Part shown: positions 26,082 through 34,315 of the stretch, piece after piece
Layout: every line of letters starts with the position of its first letter
Numbering within the stretch: position 1 is the stretch's first letter
Assembly (NCBI GenBank): GCA_036386515.1
Contig: DASVVO010000003.1
Span: forward strand, 1-64,000
Reading direction: 5' to 3'
DNA: 64,000 nt
Origin: JAIVJZ01 sp036386515
GTDB lineage: Bacteria; Acidobacteriota; Blastocatellia; Pyrinomonadales; Pyrinomonadaceae
The notes under the pieces: model-generated
What the model was told of the DNA's origin: nothing
What the model saw: only the letters and a program-made list of their open reading frames with translations
Database searches by the model: none
Position numbers and translations under genes: made by a program

Positions 26082-26486
26082 AAATTATTCGTTTAAAGAT
26101 TCGGAGAATCACCGCGCGCTCGGGTGACGACAAACAGCGCGGGCGGCCGAGAGACATCAACAGGCAGGCGTTTACGGATTCGCTTACTTTAGAGGCGGAT
26201 CATAACACGCCGCGTTGCTTGGCTGATAAGCGTGGGGAAAAAGGCGGGACGCAAAAATGGATCGGTGAGACGCGAAAATGGATTTCGGTTGCGCTCACGC
26301 AACGCGCGTCAACTATTTGTCGCCGAGGCCGTGACCGCCTGCACGCACGCAGAGGCTCCGGCGACGTTAATGTGAGGCGCAAAGGTTTTTACTTTCCCCG
26401 CGCGCGTCGAACATGAACTCGACGCGCGGCGGGCGGCGCAGAAGGATTATCGTCGCGGCGTATGCCTAAAATTCAAGCCTGTAAAA
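26082..26486. other. Intergenic region without recognised gene
   Basis: This 405-bp stretch lies upstream of the M16 gene and downstream of the kinase gene, both on the minus strand. I see only a 15-base direct repeat with one mismatch (GACGCAAAAATGGAT at 26248 and GACGCGAAAATGGAT at 26269). No credible coding region, terminator or promoter was found, although the M16 promoter should lie here. Confidence 0.5.
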
Positions 26487-28118
26487 CTAAAATTTGGCCT
26501 GCGGCATGTCGGCGAGGGCGTGGGCGCGCAGGGCGGCGCGGTAGGGCTTCGCCGTGTCGCCTCCGGCGTTCGACGACCAGCGGACGCGAATCGCCTGTCG
26601 CTCGCGGCTATCGAGGCCGACGCGCATGCTGTAGGACTGGCGCGTGCGCGGCACGTAGAGGACGAGGCGGCGGCTGAAGGGGTCGTCGCGCGAGTCGGTG
26701 CCGGTGCAGATGATCTCGTCGTAGCCGTCGCCGTCGGCGTCCACCACGGCGGTCGCCCACGTCGCGCCGCGGAATCCTTCCTTGTCGAGCGTTGCGCGCC
26801 CGGCCACGCGGAAGCCGCCCAGCCCGCCGCGCGACTCCATCAGGGAGAGGTGCGACGTGCCCGCGTTGCGCTCGTCGCGGACGGCGGCGATGCTCGCGCC
26901 GCGCACCGTGCGCAGCACGCGCGCTTCGCTCACCGCGCTCCCGTCGGAAACGGAGGCCGCGATCTGACGCGCGGCGTCGTTCGAGAGCGACGCCGGTATA
27001 ACCGTCGGCCTTTCCCTATCCGCGCCAACCTCGTTCGCCAAAGCCGTTTTGAGGACGGCGGGCGAGACGGCGGCGGGCGCACCTGCGCGCGGCAACGCGC
27101 TCGCTTTGGCGCGCGCGCTCGTCGTCGTGCTGCCGGAGCGGGCGAAGAACAACCCGCCGAGCAACGCGAGCACGGCCACGGCGGCCAGGGCGCGCGCGGC
27201 GTTCGACGAACGCGTGTCGAGCGTGGCGATGGTGGAGGCGAACGGCGCGGCGGCTTCCGGCATCACGAGTTGCGCCGTCTGCTGGATGCTGCGTTCGAGC
27301 ATGGCGCGGGTTTCGCGCGCCGACTTCGGGCGGTCGTCAGGATTTTTGGCGAGCAGCGTGTGGGTCGCGAGCGCGAGGCGGCGCGGCACTTCCGGGCAGC
27401 GCGCCATGAGCGGCGGCGGCGCGGCGGTCGCCTGCCGGACGAGCACGGCCGATTGCAGTTGATCCGTGAAGGGCGGTTGCCCCGAGAGCATTTCGTAGAC
27501 CAGCACGCCGACGCTGTAGAGATCGCTTGCCGGGCCGACGGGCTTGCCGAGACATTGTTCGGGCGACATGTAACGCGGCGTGCCGATGATCAAGCCCGTC
27601 TCGGTCGTGGCGTGCGTCTTGGTCACGTCGGCCGAGGCCGTGAGCACCTTGGCGATGCCGAAATCGAGCACCGAGACGCCGCGCTCGTTGAGCATGATGT
27701 TGGAAGGCTTGAGGTCGCGGTGGACGATGCCGAGCGCGTGCGCTTCGGCGAGCACGTCGGAGATTTCACAGGCGATGCGCACGGCGCGTTCGGGCGAGAG
27801 ACGCCCCTCGCGCGCGAGCACGTCGGCCAGCGTCGAGCCTTCGACGTGTTCCATCACGATGAAGGGGCGACCGTCGGGCAAACTGCCCGCGTCGAAGATC
27901 ATCGCGGCGCGCGTGTGCCGGAGCCGCGCCATCGTGCGCGCCTCGCGCATGAAGCGGTCGGCCACTTCGGGGTCGGCGGCAAACTCCGGCTTGAGAACTT
28001 TGATGGCGACGGGACGTTCGAGTCCGAGATGCGTGGCGAGATAGACTGTGCCCATCCCGCCCCGGCCGATCTCACACTCGACGCGGAAACGGTTCGCGAT
28101 GACACGGGGGATGTCCAT
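26487..28118 (-). CDS. Membrane Ser/Thr protein kinase with FG-GAP-like tail
   Basis: Hanks-type kinase of 543 residues. The cytoplasmic catalytic domain (about 11-280) has the Gly-rich loop GRGGMG, Lys40 in VAIK, Glu59, the catalytic HRDLKPSN (Asp135, Asn140), DFG at 152-154 and SPEQ in place of APE. All residues needed for activity are present. A single transmembrane helix (about 308-327) is followed by an outer region ending with VVDADGDGYDEIICTG. That is a calcium-binding FG-GAP/VCBS-like repeat, suggesting a sensor or adhesion module. The domain order is typical of Acidobacteria and Planctomycetes kinases. No substrate gene is linked. Confidence 0.93.
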   Translation of the reverse strand: MDIPRVIANRFRVECEIGRGGMGTVYLATHLGLERPVAIKVLKPEFAADPEVADRFMREARTMARLRHTRAAMIFDAGSLPDGRPFIVMEHVEGSTLADVLAREGRLSPERAVRIACEISDVLAEAHALGIVHRDLKPSNIMLNERGVSVLDFGIAKVLTASADVTKTHATTETGLIIGTPRYMSPEQCLGKPVGPASDLYSVGVLVYEMLSGQPPFTDQLQSAVLVRQATAAPPPLMARCPEVPRRLALATHTLLAKNPDDRPKSARETRAMLERSIQQTAQLVMPEAAAPFASTIATLDTRSSNAARALAAVAVLALLGGLFFARSGSTTTSARAKASALPRAGAPAAVSPAVLKTALANEVGADRERPTVIPASLSNDAARQIAASVSDGSAVSEARVLRTVRGASIAAVRDERNAGTSHLSLMESRGGLGGFRVAGRATLDKEGFRGATWATAVVDADGDGYDEIICTGTDSRDDPFSRRLVLYVPRTRQSYSMRVGLDSRERQAIRVRWSSNAGGDTAKPYRAALRAHALADMPQAKF

Positions 28119-28404
28119 GATAAAACCCTCTTTTTGGGGACAAAGGGTCGCTGTCTTGGCCGTTTACTTCTGCACGAGACGAGGGGGAAGTAGCGCGGTC
28201 GAGCGGCGAGAGGAGACTCGTTTGTTAATCCTTCTAACGGGCAACGGGGAAAGTTGTCATTGGCTGAAACGGCGGATGCCGGACAGCGTCGGAGTTTAGC
28301 ACTAAGCACGGCGAAAGGTAAAAGCAATTTCGCCGCCGCGCCGATCTTTTACGAGCGCGTCGCCCGCTCGCTTTTAGCGCGAGCCTTTGCCGCCCGGCCG
28401 CCCC
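28119..28404. other. Intergenic region upstream of the kinase
   Basis: This 286-bp region separates the kinase start from the stop of the DUF2752 gene, both on the minus strand. It should hold the kinase promoter. I could not identify a convincing -35/-10 pair, a repeat or a small gene in it. Confidence 0.45.
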
Positions 28405-28884
28405 TCAGCGCGACGCGAGTTCCCGGAGCCAGTGGGCGAACAACACGGCGATGAGCAGATGCGCGTAGACCTTCGTATAGACGCGGATGCGGCGATGAAC
28501 CGCGCCGCTGGCCTGGGGAGTGTGGCGTTGCCGGTGGAACGCGAGAAAGATCAGCGCGAGGGCGAGCAGGACGAGACCGCAGACGAGCAACAGCCCCGCC
28601 GGATTCATCTGCCACGCCGCGCCTGAGTGGCCGTGCAACGTGAGCAGGACGCTGCGCGTCAGGCCGCAGTTCGGGCACGGGAAATCGAACAGACGCCTGA
28701 ACCAGCACTCCCACTCCAACTCGCGCCCCGCCACCAATACCCGCCCGTCTCTGACCGACGCGAGCGCGCGCAAGATGCCGAGCAGCAACAGCACGAGCGC
28801 GCCGGAGAGGCCGGGCGCGAGCGTCGTCCGGTTCATTAAATCTCGCGTCAGGTTGGTTCCGCTCATCAAACTTCGGCTCGACAT
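28405..28884 (-). CDS. DUF2752 membrane protein
   Basis: Small membrane protein of up to 159 residues with three predicted helices (about 25-42, 95-118 and 140-155). It carries the family hallmark FPCPNCGLTRS at about 68-78, a CPxCGxTR motif at the membrane edge. DUF2752 proteins are widespread, of unknown biochemical role, and often lie beside small TM2/CD225-like proteins. A zinc-ribbon/TM2-like gene lies two genes upstream here. Three in-frame ATGs (28884, 28866, 28836) precede the first helix; the longest is given and the start is uncertain. Confidence 0.82.
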   Translation of the reverse strand: MSSRSLMSGTNLTRDLMNRTTLAPGLSGALVLLLLGILRALASVRDGRVLVAGRELEWECWFRRLFDFPCPNCGLTRSVLLTLHGHSGAAWQMNPAGLLLVCGLVLLALALIFLAFHRQRHTPQASGAVHRRIRVYTKVYAHLLIAVLFAHWLRELASR

Positions 28885-29041
28885 GCCCGCTCTGCGTCTT
28901 ACCCGCCGCCCAAGCGATCAGCACAAACTATAGCGCATTGCGATTGAGCGTAAGCGGAAGCATTCACCACGGCAGAGACAGTGAGCACAGAGAAAACCAT
29001 TTGAGATGTCAAATTTGAGATCGCCATCCGCTTCATGGTTG

Positions 29042-29503
29042 TCATGTCCGCGCGGGAGTGTTTGACGCGGACAACCGACCGGCGGCGTGTTTGACGAAAC
29101 GTAAGCAGAGCGACGTTCCGAAAATTCCCCACAGCGCGCCCGTCAGCAGGCGGCGCGCGTTGTCGCCCTGCCCACCGGTCACGACGGCGTGTAACACGTC
29201 GAGCGGCAAGAGCAGCGCGAGGGCGAGGCTCATTCGCAGCGGCGGCACGCGCTTCTTCCAGAGCAGCCACCCGAACAACGCCACGGAGCCGAGCAGGATT
29301 CCCGCGCAACGCCAGCACAGCGGCAGTTGCGCGCCCCACAGGTGAGGCGAACGGGCGGGCAGTTGATGACACCACCAACCGCCCGCCCACATCAAGGCGC
29401 GATAAAAACTTTGTGCCGCCCCGTCGAAACTGATCACGCGGTTTGTTATTTGAAGTAGATCGGTTGGAACTGCCCGTTGGAGTTTTTCGCCGCTTCGTCC
29501 CAA
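29042..29503 (-). CDS. DUF2085 membrane protein
   Basis: Predicted membrane protein of up to 153 residues. The family signature is clear: CHQLPARSPHLWGAQLPLC followed by WRCAGILLG (about 45-73), then helices at about 70-85, 90-107 and 120-136. The conserved His/Cys cluster suggests metal or redox chemistry, but the function of the family is unknown. The ATG start overlaps the end of the upstream zinc-ribbon gene by 58 bp. A GTG at 29437 would avoid the overlap, so the start is uncertain. It forms a same-strand group with DUF2752 and the zinc-ribbon protein. Confidence 0.8.
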   Translation of the reverse strand: MGRSGEKLQRAVPTDLLQITNRVISFDGAAQSFYRALMWAGGWWCHQLPARSPHLWGAQLPLCWRCAGILLGSVALFGWLLWKKRVPPLRMSLALALLLPLDVLHAVVTGGQGDNARRLLTGALWGIFGTSLCLRFVKHAAGRLSASNTPART

Positions 29504-29973
29504 CTGTGGATCGCCGCCACGATGTTGATGATCGGCATGGCGATGAACAGGCAGATGCCGACGACGACGAACGTCAGGATCGTGGCGACGATGGCATAGC
29601 CGATCGTCGCGGCGAAGATGCCGATGCCGAGGCCGGCTTTGTTAGGCACGAACAGGAGGCCGAGGCCGGGGAAGAAAAAACTGACGAGCGCGGGCACGAT
29701 GGGATGCATCGGCTGATTCGCCGACGGCGTTTGCTGATAGCCGGGCGTCATGTTCTGCCCGGCGTTATAAGCGGGGTAATTGGGCGGAGGCGGCTGCGGC
29801 GTGTAGCCGCCCGCGGGGTTGTAGGGGTCGGCGGCGGCGGGCGGCTGGTTGTTCAAGTCGCCGCTCACGCGCCACGATTCAGGGGCGGGCGCGGGCGCGA
29901 GCGTCGCGCCGCAACTGACGCAAAATTTCGTTCCATCGACGTTGTTCGTACCGCAAGAGGCACAAGTTGCCAT
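29446..29973 (-). CDS. Zinc-ribbon protein with TM2-like membrane region
   Basis: Protein of 175 residues. It has an N-terminal zinc ribbon with CASC and CVSC pairs (Cys4, Cys7, Cys18, Cys21). A Pro/Tyr/Asn-rich linker (about 25-90) follows, then a C-terminal membrane part with two long helices starting at PALVSFFFPGLGLLFVP. The last region resembles TM2/CD225-type small membrane domains, which are often found beside DUF2752. It has a good ribosome site (GGAGAAGAT) before the ATG. Likely a membrane-tethered adaptor; its actual role is unknown. Confidence 0.75.
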   Translation of the reverse strand: MATCASCGTNNVDGTKFCVSCGATLAPAPAPESWRVSGDLNNQPPAAADPYNPAGGYTPQPPPPNYPAYNAGQNMTPGYQQTPSANQPMHPIVPALVSFFFPGLGLLFVPNKAGLGIGIFAATIGYAIVATILTFVVVGICLFIAMPIINIVAAIHSWDEAAKNSNGQFQPIYFK

Positions 29974-30022
29974 TATCTTCTCCTTCGGGGGGTGGTTGAA
30001 TTATTCGGGTCTTGAGCGTCCG

Positions 30023-30871
30023 TTAAATATTCGGAATCCAGAAATTCTGCCCGCCTTCGACGACACGCTTGAGTCCGAGGGCGCGCAACTCTTTCTCACG
30101 AACGCCGAGAAAAGTAAAGTGCGGCAGATCGTGGAGCACGGTTTGAAACCAACCGTGGCGCGCCAGAATCTCGCGCACGCGCTCGTCGCGAAACTCCGTC
30201 GCGTCGAAAGCCAGCATGGCGAGATGCTGCGACGCGCCCGGCGCGGCCACCGACGACAGGATCGTCCGCGAAAAATCTTTGCTGAAAAAATTGCCGCGCG
30301 CTTCCTCCTGGAGCACGGCCGCGATCTGCTCGGCGCAACAGAGCGAGCCGAGACGTTCGGCCTCGTCGGGCGCGAGCGCGCTCGCCGCAACCCAGTAGGC
30401 CAGCGCGGGCGTGACGCGCGACTCCCACAGGCGGAGCGTGTCGGCATAACTGCGTCGCGCCGCCTCCGCGCCTCCGCGCGGCGTGATCTCCAGGCCGTGC
30501 GCGTGCGCCTCGGCGCGCGCCGCGAGCAGCGCGTCGAGCGCGGCCGGCTGCAACTCTATGCGCGCGTCTGAGATGAGAGCCACGCGCGGTTCGACCTCCG
30601 CCTGAAACCGCTCGCACTCTTCCTCGCTCCGAAACACGCAGCGCGTCGGCACGCGGACGAGGCTCGCATCGGCGACGAACATCGCGCCGTATTCCGCCAG
30701 CAACCGACGCTCGACCCCGTCGCGCGCGTCGCACAACGCTTCCGGCCTCAGGCCGCGCCCGGCGAGCGAGCGCCTGAGCGCGGCGTAAAAAGGCGAGGCG
30801 ATAAAATCGTCCTCCGGCGTTGCGGTCGGGTTGCGGCCGGGCGTGGCGGGGTGTTCGCTTTTTTTGCGCAT
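30023..30871 (-). CDS. Hypothetical protein with M15-peptidase-like C-terminal half
   Basis: Cytoplasm-type protein of 282 residues with no signal peptide or membrane segment. I do not recognise the N-terminal 130 residues. The C-terminal half contains ASQHLAMLAFD (about 214-224) and later HGWFQTVLHDLPHFTFLG (about 239-256). These follow the order of the His/Asp and Glu/His zinc-binding motifs in VanY/D,D-carboxypeptidase (M15) proteins (SxHxxGxAxD ... WHxEY), although the catalytic Glu position appears to be Leu. It may be a diverged or inactive M15-fold protein. It is divergent from the next gene. Confidence 0.55.
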   Translation of the reverse strand: MRKKSEHPATPGRNPTATPEDDFIASPFYAALRRSLAGRGLRPEALCDARDGVERRLLAEYGAMFVADASLVRVPTRCVFRSEEECERFQAEVEPRVALISDARIELQPAALDALLAARAEAHAHGLEITPRGGAEAARRSYADTLRLWESRVTPALAYWVAASALAPDEAERLGSLCCAEQIAAVLQEEARGNFFSKDFSRTILSSVAAPGASQHLAMLAFDATEFRDERVREILARHGWFQTVLHDLPHFTFLGVREKELRALGLKRVVEGGQNFWIPNI

Positions 30872-31019
30872 GCGCGGTTGTGGTTACGTCGGGCGTGCCT
30901 TTACGGTTTAGATGTTCTCGCTTTTCGCGGGGCGCGCGGGCGTGATGTATGCTACCAAGAGTCGGGGCTGAACGAAAGAACCGGCGAAAGAATTTGCGCC
31001 GCGCGGCGGGGAAAACTCC

Positions 31020-31358
31020 ATGGGGCGACTCGATCAATTTCGTGAAACGCTTGCCACCTATCGCAAATACGGCTGGCAACTCGCGCGCGTGATGATGCGT
31101 CCCGACGCGCTCGCCGAACTGCGCGCCGCGACGGGCGGTGACAACTTCGAAAGCCTCACGGCGCGCGAATTTCCGGTTGACGCCTTGTGGTTCGTGCGTC
31201 CCGCCGGGGGCGGGCGCGAGGCTTGGGAACTGCGCCTCGTCGCCGAAACTCCCTACGCGCTCTTTGAACTCTTCGAGCCGGACGAGGAGGAGGAAGACCG
31301 CGAAGACGTGCGCCGCGAAATGGAAGCGAAGATGAAGGAGAGGCTGAACGTGGAATGA
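31020..31358 (+). CDS. Conserved hypothetical protein, small, acidic C-terminus
   Basis: Protein of 112 residues. The first 85 residues form a compact alpha/beta unit with aromatic-rich strands (FPVDALWFVRP, WELRLVAETPYALFELF). The tail is highly acidic and then charged helical (PDEEEEDREDVRREMEAKMK). I do not recognise a family. It is divergent from the M15-like gene over 148 bp and is followed at once by palindrome P9, which may act as its terminator. Codon use and a good start context (CCATGG) support a real gene. Confidence 0.65.
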   Translation: MGRLDQFRETLATYRKYGWQLARVMMRPDALAELRAATGGDNFESLTAREFPVDALWFVRPAGGGREAWELRLVAETPYALFELFEPDEEEEDREDVRREMEAKMKERLNVE

Positions 31359-31364
31359 GAAGGC

Positions 31365-31441
31365 ATTCAGAAAACAGAAGACAGGAGTCAGAAGAAGAAC
31401 AAGCCGCTTTCATTCTGACTCCTGTCTTCTGTTTTCTGAAT
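31365..31441. repeat. Heptad-repeat palindrome P9, perfect 29-bp arms
   Basis: The left arm (31365-31393) and right arm (31413-31441) are perfect reverse complements over 29 bp, around a 19-base loop. The left arm reads CAGAAAA, CAGAAGA, CAGGAGT, CAGAA in 7-base register. It fills the gap between two convergent genes, 6 bases after one stop and 8 bases before the other. Confidence 0.9.
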
Positions 31442-31449
31442 ACTATCTG

Positions 31450-32475
31450 CTACGTCCGTCGTCCCATCTTGACTGGGATCGTGACGCGCTGCCCCTCCCG
31501 GTAGACGACGACGTTGACGGTGCTGGCGGGCTTGGCGCGGTTGATGTAGCCGAACAGTCCCTCCTCGGTGCGGACGGGCTTGCCGTCGAACTCGACGACG
31601 ATATCGCCGACTTTGAGACCGGCCAGATCGGCGGGGCGATTGGAATACACCTCGCCGAGGAGCATGCCGTGAATCTTCGTGCCCTCGACGGGCACGCGAG
31701 CCGTGGCCTCGATGCCGAGCATGCCTCTCTCTTTCGGCATAGAGGCGTCGGAGTTGTAGGCTTCGCTTGAGATGGTCGTCAACTGCGCGGTCTTCGTCTC
31801 GCCATCGCGCAGGAAAACGACCTCGACCGTCTTGCCGATGGGCGTTTCGCGCAGCATGTCTCTCAGGGCGTCTTCCCCTGTGACCGGCTTCCCGTCAAAC
31901 TTCGTGATGATGTCGCCGTCGAGGAGTCCCGCTTTTTCAGCAGGGGTGCCGGGCAAAGATTCTTCGAGGATCGCGCCTTGCTGCCCCTCCGTGTCGCCGA
32001 ACTCCGACGCGCCGAAGAATGAGCGCGGTTGATTGCGCTCGGCGCGAGAGGAAACGTTTCGCTGCGCCACCTCTCTCAACGCGCGGAACAGAAATACGCT
32101 GCCCACCACTCCGAGCGGAATGAGCAACAGGAACACCAGCGCGAACGCCAGCCACTTCCTGCCCTTGCGGCGACGGCGCGCGGGACTCAAACCCGGCTGC
32201 TGCCCCGCCGCCCCAGCGACGGGCGAGATCAGGGTGGTCTGCGCGCCCGCCGCACCCGTGAGCGAATGATTGCCCGCGCCCATGCCGGACAGGTCGGCGA
32301 CGCGGTCGAAGCGAACCGTCTCCACGTATTCGGCCATGCCCTCGCCGAGACGATAGCCGCACGAGCGACAAAAGCGCAGCCCCTCCACGAGCGGCGCGCT
32401 GCAACTCGGACACATCTGCGGGGTCGCGCCGCCGCCGGCGGCCTCTCGTCCGGCGCGTTGAGTTTCGGTTTCCAT
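31450..32475 (-). CDS. Zinc-ribbon, transmembrane, double-PDZ protein
   Basis: Single-pass membrane protein of 341 residues. The N-terminal cytoplasmic part has a zinc ribbon with CPSC and CRSC pairs (about 20-40). A basic RRRRKGRK stretch precedes one transmembrane helix (about 130-152). The outside part holds two PDZ domains, about 180-240 (GTPAEKAGLLDGDIITKFDG) and 255-338 (PADLAGLKVGDIVVEFDG). No protease triad is present, so this is a binding protein and not HtrA itself. The ATG at 32475 is preferred over one 48 bases upstream. It may present substrates or partners at the envelope; the partner is unknown. Confidence 0.8.
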   Translation of the reverse strand: METETQRAGREAAGGGATPQMCPSCSAPLVEGLRFCRSCGYRLGEGMAEYVETVRFDRVADLSGMGAGNHSLTGAAGAQTTLISPVAGAAGQQPGLSPARRRRKGRKWLAFALVFLLLIPLGVVGSVFLFRALREVAQRNVSSRAERNQPRSFFGASEFGDTEGQQGAILEESLPGTPAEKAGLLDGDIITKFDGKPVTGEDALRDMLRETPIGKTVEVVFLRDGETKTAQLTTISSEAYNSDASMPKERGMLGIEATARVPVEGTKIHGMLLGEVYSNRPADLAGLKVGDIVVEFDGKPVRTEEGLFGYINRAKPASTVNVVVYREGQRVTIPVKMGRRT

Positions 32476-32683
32476 AAGATTTTCCCTGTCCCGTGCTGGA
32501 ATGGCGGACACCGCTGCGGGCATCCGATCACATCTAAGCGTCAGGAATTATACGCCAACTCGCGCACCCCGGTTGCACATTCATACGCCCGCGGCATAAA
32601 CTTTCGCGCGCTCTGAAAACAGCGTAGACCACGGCGCGGCCGGAAAGCGCGCCAACCGTCCGATGAAAGAATGAGGCCCCGAC

Positions 32684-32917
32684 TTGGAAGTAGTTAAAGC
32701 CCTCGCTGCTTTGCAGCCGCTCTACGGTAAAGACAACATCGAGATCGTGACCGGCGACGGCACGCGCGTGCGCGGTCTCGTCAAGAGCATGAAAACGACG
32801 CAAGCTCTCACCAAACCGAGCGTTAAAATCCAACGCGCCGACGGCGAGATCATCAAGATCACCTTCGACACCATCACCGAGATCGTGGATCACAACCCCA
32901 CGGAAACCGCTCGTTGA
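32684..32917 (+). CDS. Small conserved protein, possible Sm-like beta barrel
   Basis: Protein of 77 residues beginning at a TTG codon, with ATGAGG eight bases upstream as ribosome site. After one helix (VVKALAALQPL) the pattern is all strand: NIEIVTGDGTRVRGLVKSM, then VKIQRADGEIIKITFDTI. The short barrel with a G-D-G turn recalls Sm/LSm or SH3-like proteins, but no family signature is decisive and this is inference. It is followed 18 bp later by a good terminator, so it is probably a single-gene transcript. Confidence 0.55.
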   Translation: MEVVKALAALQPLYGKDNIEIVTGDGTRVRGLVKSMKTTQALTKPSVKIQRADGEIIKITFDTITEIVDHNPTETAR

Positions 32918-32934
32918 CGGGCGTCCGGTATTTT

Positions 32935-32975
32935 GCGGCGGGCGCGGGTTGCGCGCCGCCGGATATTTTGTTTTT
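32935..32975 (+). terminator. Probable rho-independent terminator
   Basis: A GC-rich stem CGGCGGGCGCG with CGCGCCGCCG (about 32936-32961, one bulged G) is followed by GATATTTTGTTTTT. It lies 18 bp after the stop of the small Sm-like protein gene. Confidence 0.7.
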
Positions 32976-33068
32976 CCCCGTGACAGTCTCTTCGTCGCGG
33001 GTAGTTTTTAAGGTATGATATTTCGCGCGCGGGTGGTCTGACAGGAAGCGTCCCGCGCGCCGTCGCTT

Positions 33069-33710
33069 ATGCAGAAAACTTCCGACATCACGATTCAGGA
33101 ATTCGGCGGGCGCGTGGCGAGCGTGTGGCAGGGCTTGCGCCCTTCGACGCGCAGCCTCGTCGAACGCGCGCTCACGTCGGCCGCGCCCGTCACCGCCGCG
33201 TCGCCGCGCTGTAGCACGCCCTACGATGCGCGCTCCGAATGGGAACTCAGCCGTCTGCTCGCCGCGCTCGACGGGCGCGCGAAAGAGACGGGCGTGCGCG
33301 TCCTCAGCCTCGAAGAGGTGTGCGAACTGGCGCGCATGGCTGAAACCTGCGCTCGCGTGCTGCACAGCGAGGCGCGTTCGGCGGAAGTCTTCGCGCAGCT
33401 TTTGGAGCGCGCCCTCGCCATCCGCGACTACAAGCGCGTGGACGTGCTGGCCGACACCTTCGCCGCGCGTCTCCCGGCCGCAGAGGTGTGCGAACTGGCG
33501 CGCCACCCGAACCCGAGCGTCCGCGCCCTCGCGCACGAAGCCCTCGCGCAATCGCCGACGGGCGTGCTCGTCGAACTGCTCGGCGACCCGGTGGATGCAG
33601 ACGTGGCGCGCGACGCGCTCGTCTTGCAGGCCGACGATTACGGCTCGGAAGAAGCCCGCTGGGTCGTCAGCGCGTTGGAGCGCGCCGACGCCAGCGAAGA
33701 CGAACTATAG
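33069..33710 (+). CDS. Hypothetical protein with HEAT-like helices
   Basis: All-helical protein of 213 residues without signal peptide. From about 75 onward short helix pairs recur, twice beginning EVCELAR (about 80 and 141), with HPNPSVRALAHEALAQ resembling a HEAT repeat. This suggests a small alpha-solenoid scaffold. No enzyme motif is seen. A TATGAT box at 33014-33019 may be its -10 element. A strong bidirectional terminator follows. Function is unknown. Confidence 0.6.
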   Translation: MQKTSDITIQEFGGRVASVWQGLRPSTRSLVERALTSAAPVTAASPRCSTPYDARSEWELSRLLAALDGRAKETGVRVLSLEEVCELARMAETCARVLHSEARSAEVFAQLLERALAIRDYKRVDVLADTFAARLPAAEVCELARHPNPSVRALAHEALAQSPTGVLVELLGDPVDADVARDALVLQADDYGSEEARWVVSALERADASEDEL

Positions 33711-33740
33711 AGCCGACGCGAAATTATCGTTGAACGATCA

Positions 33741-33768
33741 AAAAGCCGCTCGACTTCGAGCGGCTTTT
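33741..33768. terminator. Bidirectional rho-independent terminator
   Basis: AAAAGCCGCTCGA (33741-33753) and TCGAGCGGCTTTT (33756-33768) form a perfect 13-bp inverted repeat with A-rich and T-rich ends. It lies between convergent genes ending at 33710 (plus) and 33788 (minus) and can serve both. Confidence 0.88.
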
Positions 33769-33787
33769 CACTTTTAACCTCACGCTT

Positions 33788-34129
33788 CTATTCCCACTCG
33801 CCGCACTTCAATTCCACGACATACGCGCCCAGTTCGTTATGCGCCCGCCGCGTGTAGGTGAAAGCGCGCTCCAGCGCGGCCGTCCCCGCCAAACGCCGTT
33901 CGTCCAAATCCTGTTGCTCATCCGGCGCGGGCGGGGGAGCCAAACCGCAAATCAACTGGATCAAGGCGTCGAGCATGTCGCCGTCGTCATAGCGTGTGAA
34001 GGCATCAACCAACTCAGACGCCCTCTCCTGCGTGACGGGCAAAGTTGACCAACGCCTGATAGGTTCGTCGAAATCCGGCTCTCGGCGCGGGCGAGCGGGT
34101 GGTGTCCGCGTGTTATTATCTCTTCGCAT
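33788..34129 (-). CDS. Hypothetical protein
   Basis: Protein of 113 residues with a disordered, Arg/Pro-rich N-terminus (about 1-22) and a helical body (about 30-105) including ERASELVDAFTRYDDGD and AALERAFTYTRRAHNELG. I recognise no family and no catalytic motif. The gene borders the lower-GC patch at 34130-34620 but its own base composition matches the rest of the window. Moderate support comes from the terminator placed right after it and from codon use. Confidence 0.55.
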   Translation of the reverse strand: MRRDNNTRTPPARPRREPDFDEPIRRWSTLPVTQERASELVDAFTRYDDGDMLDALIQLICGLAPPPAPDEQQDLDERRLAGTAALERAFTYTRRAHNELGAYVVELKCGEWE

Positions 34130-34162
34130 CAGTAGTTCCTTTCACGAGTGGTTACTGGTGTA

Positions 34163-34199
34163 GAGGACTTACCAAGACCGCTATCTTCGGTAAGTCCTC
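34163..34199. promoter_or_regulatory. Inverted repeat upstream of the excisionase-like gene
   Basis: GAGGACTTACC (34163-34173) and GGTAAGTCCTC (34189-34199) are perfect complements around a 15-base spacer. It lies in the 186-bp gap between two divergent genes. It could be an operator for the HTH protein encoded downstream or a transcript hairpin. No T-run follows. Confidence 0.45.
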
Positions 34200-34315
34200 G
34201 CCTATTTCTGCCGATGGCGGAAACTATATCGCAAGGATTAGAGATGGTCAATAGTAATCTTGCGTGTGCGATAGGGTTTGTGCCAATTAAAGTTTCTACG
34301 ATGAAAGGAAACTGA

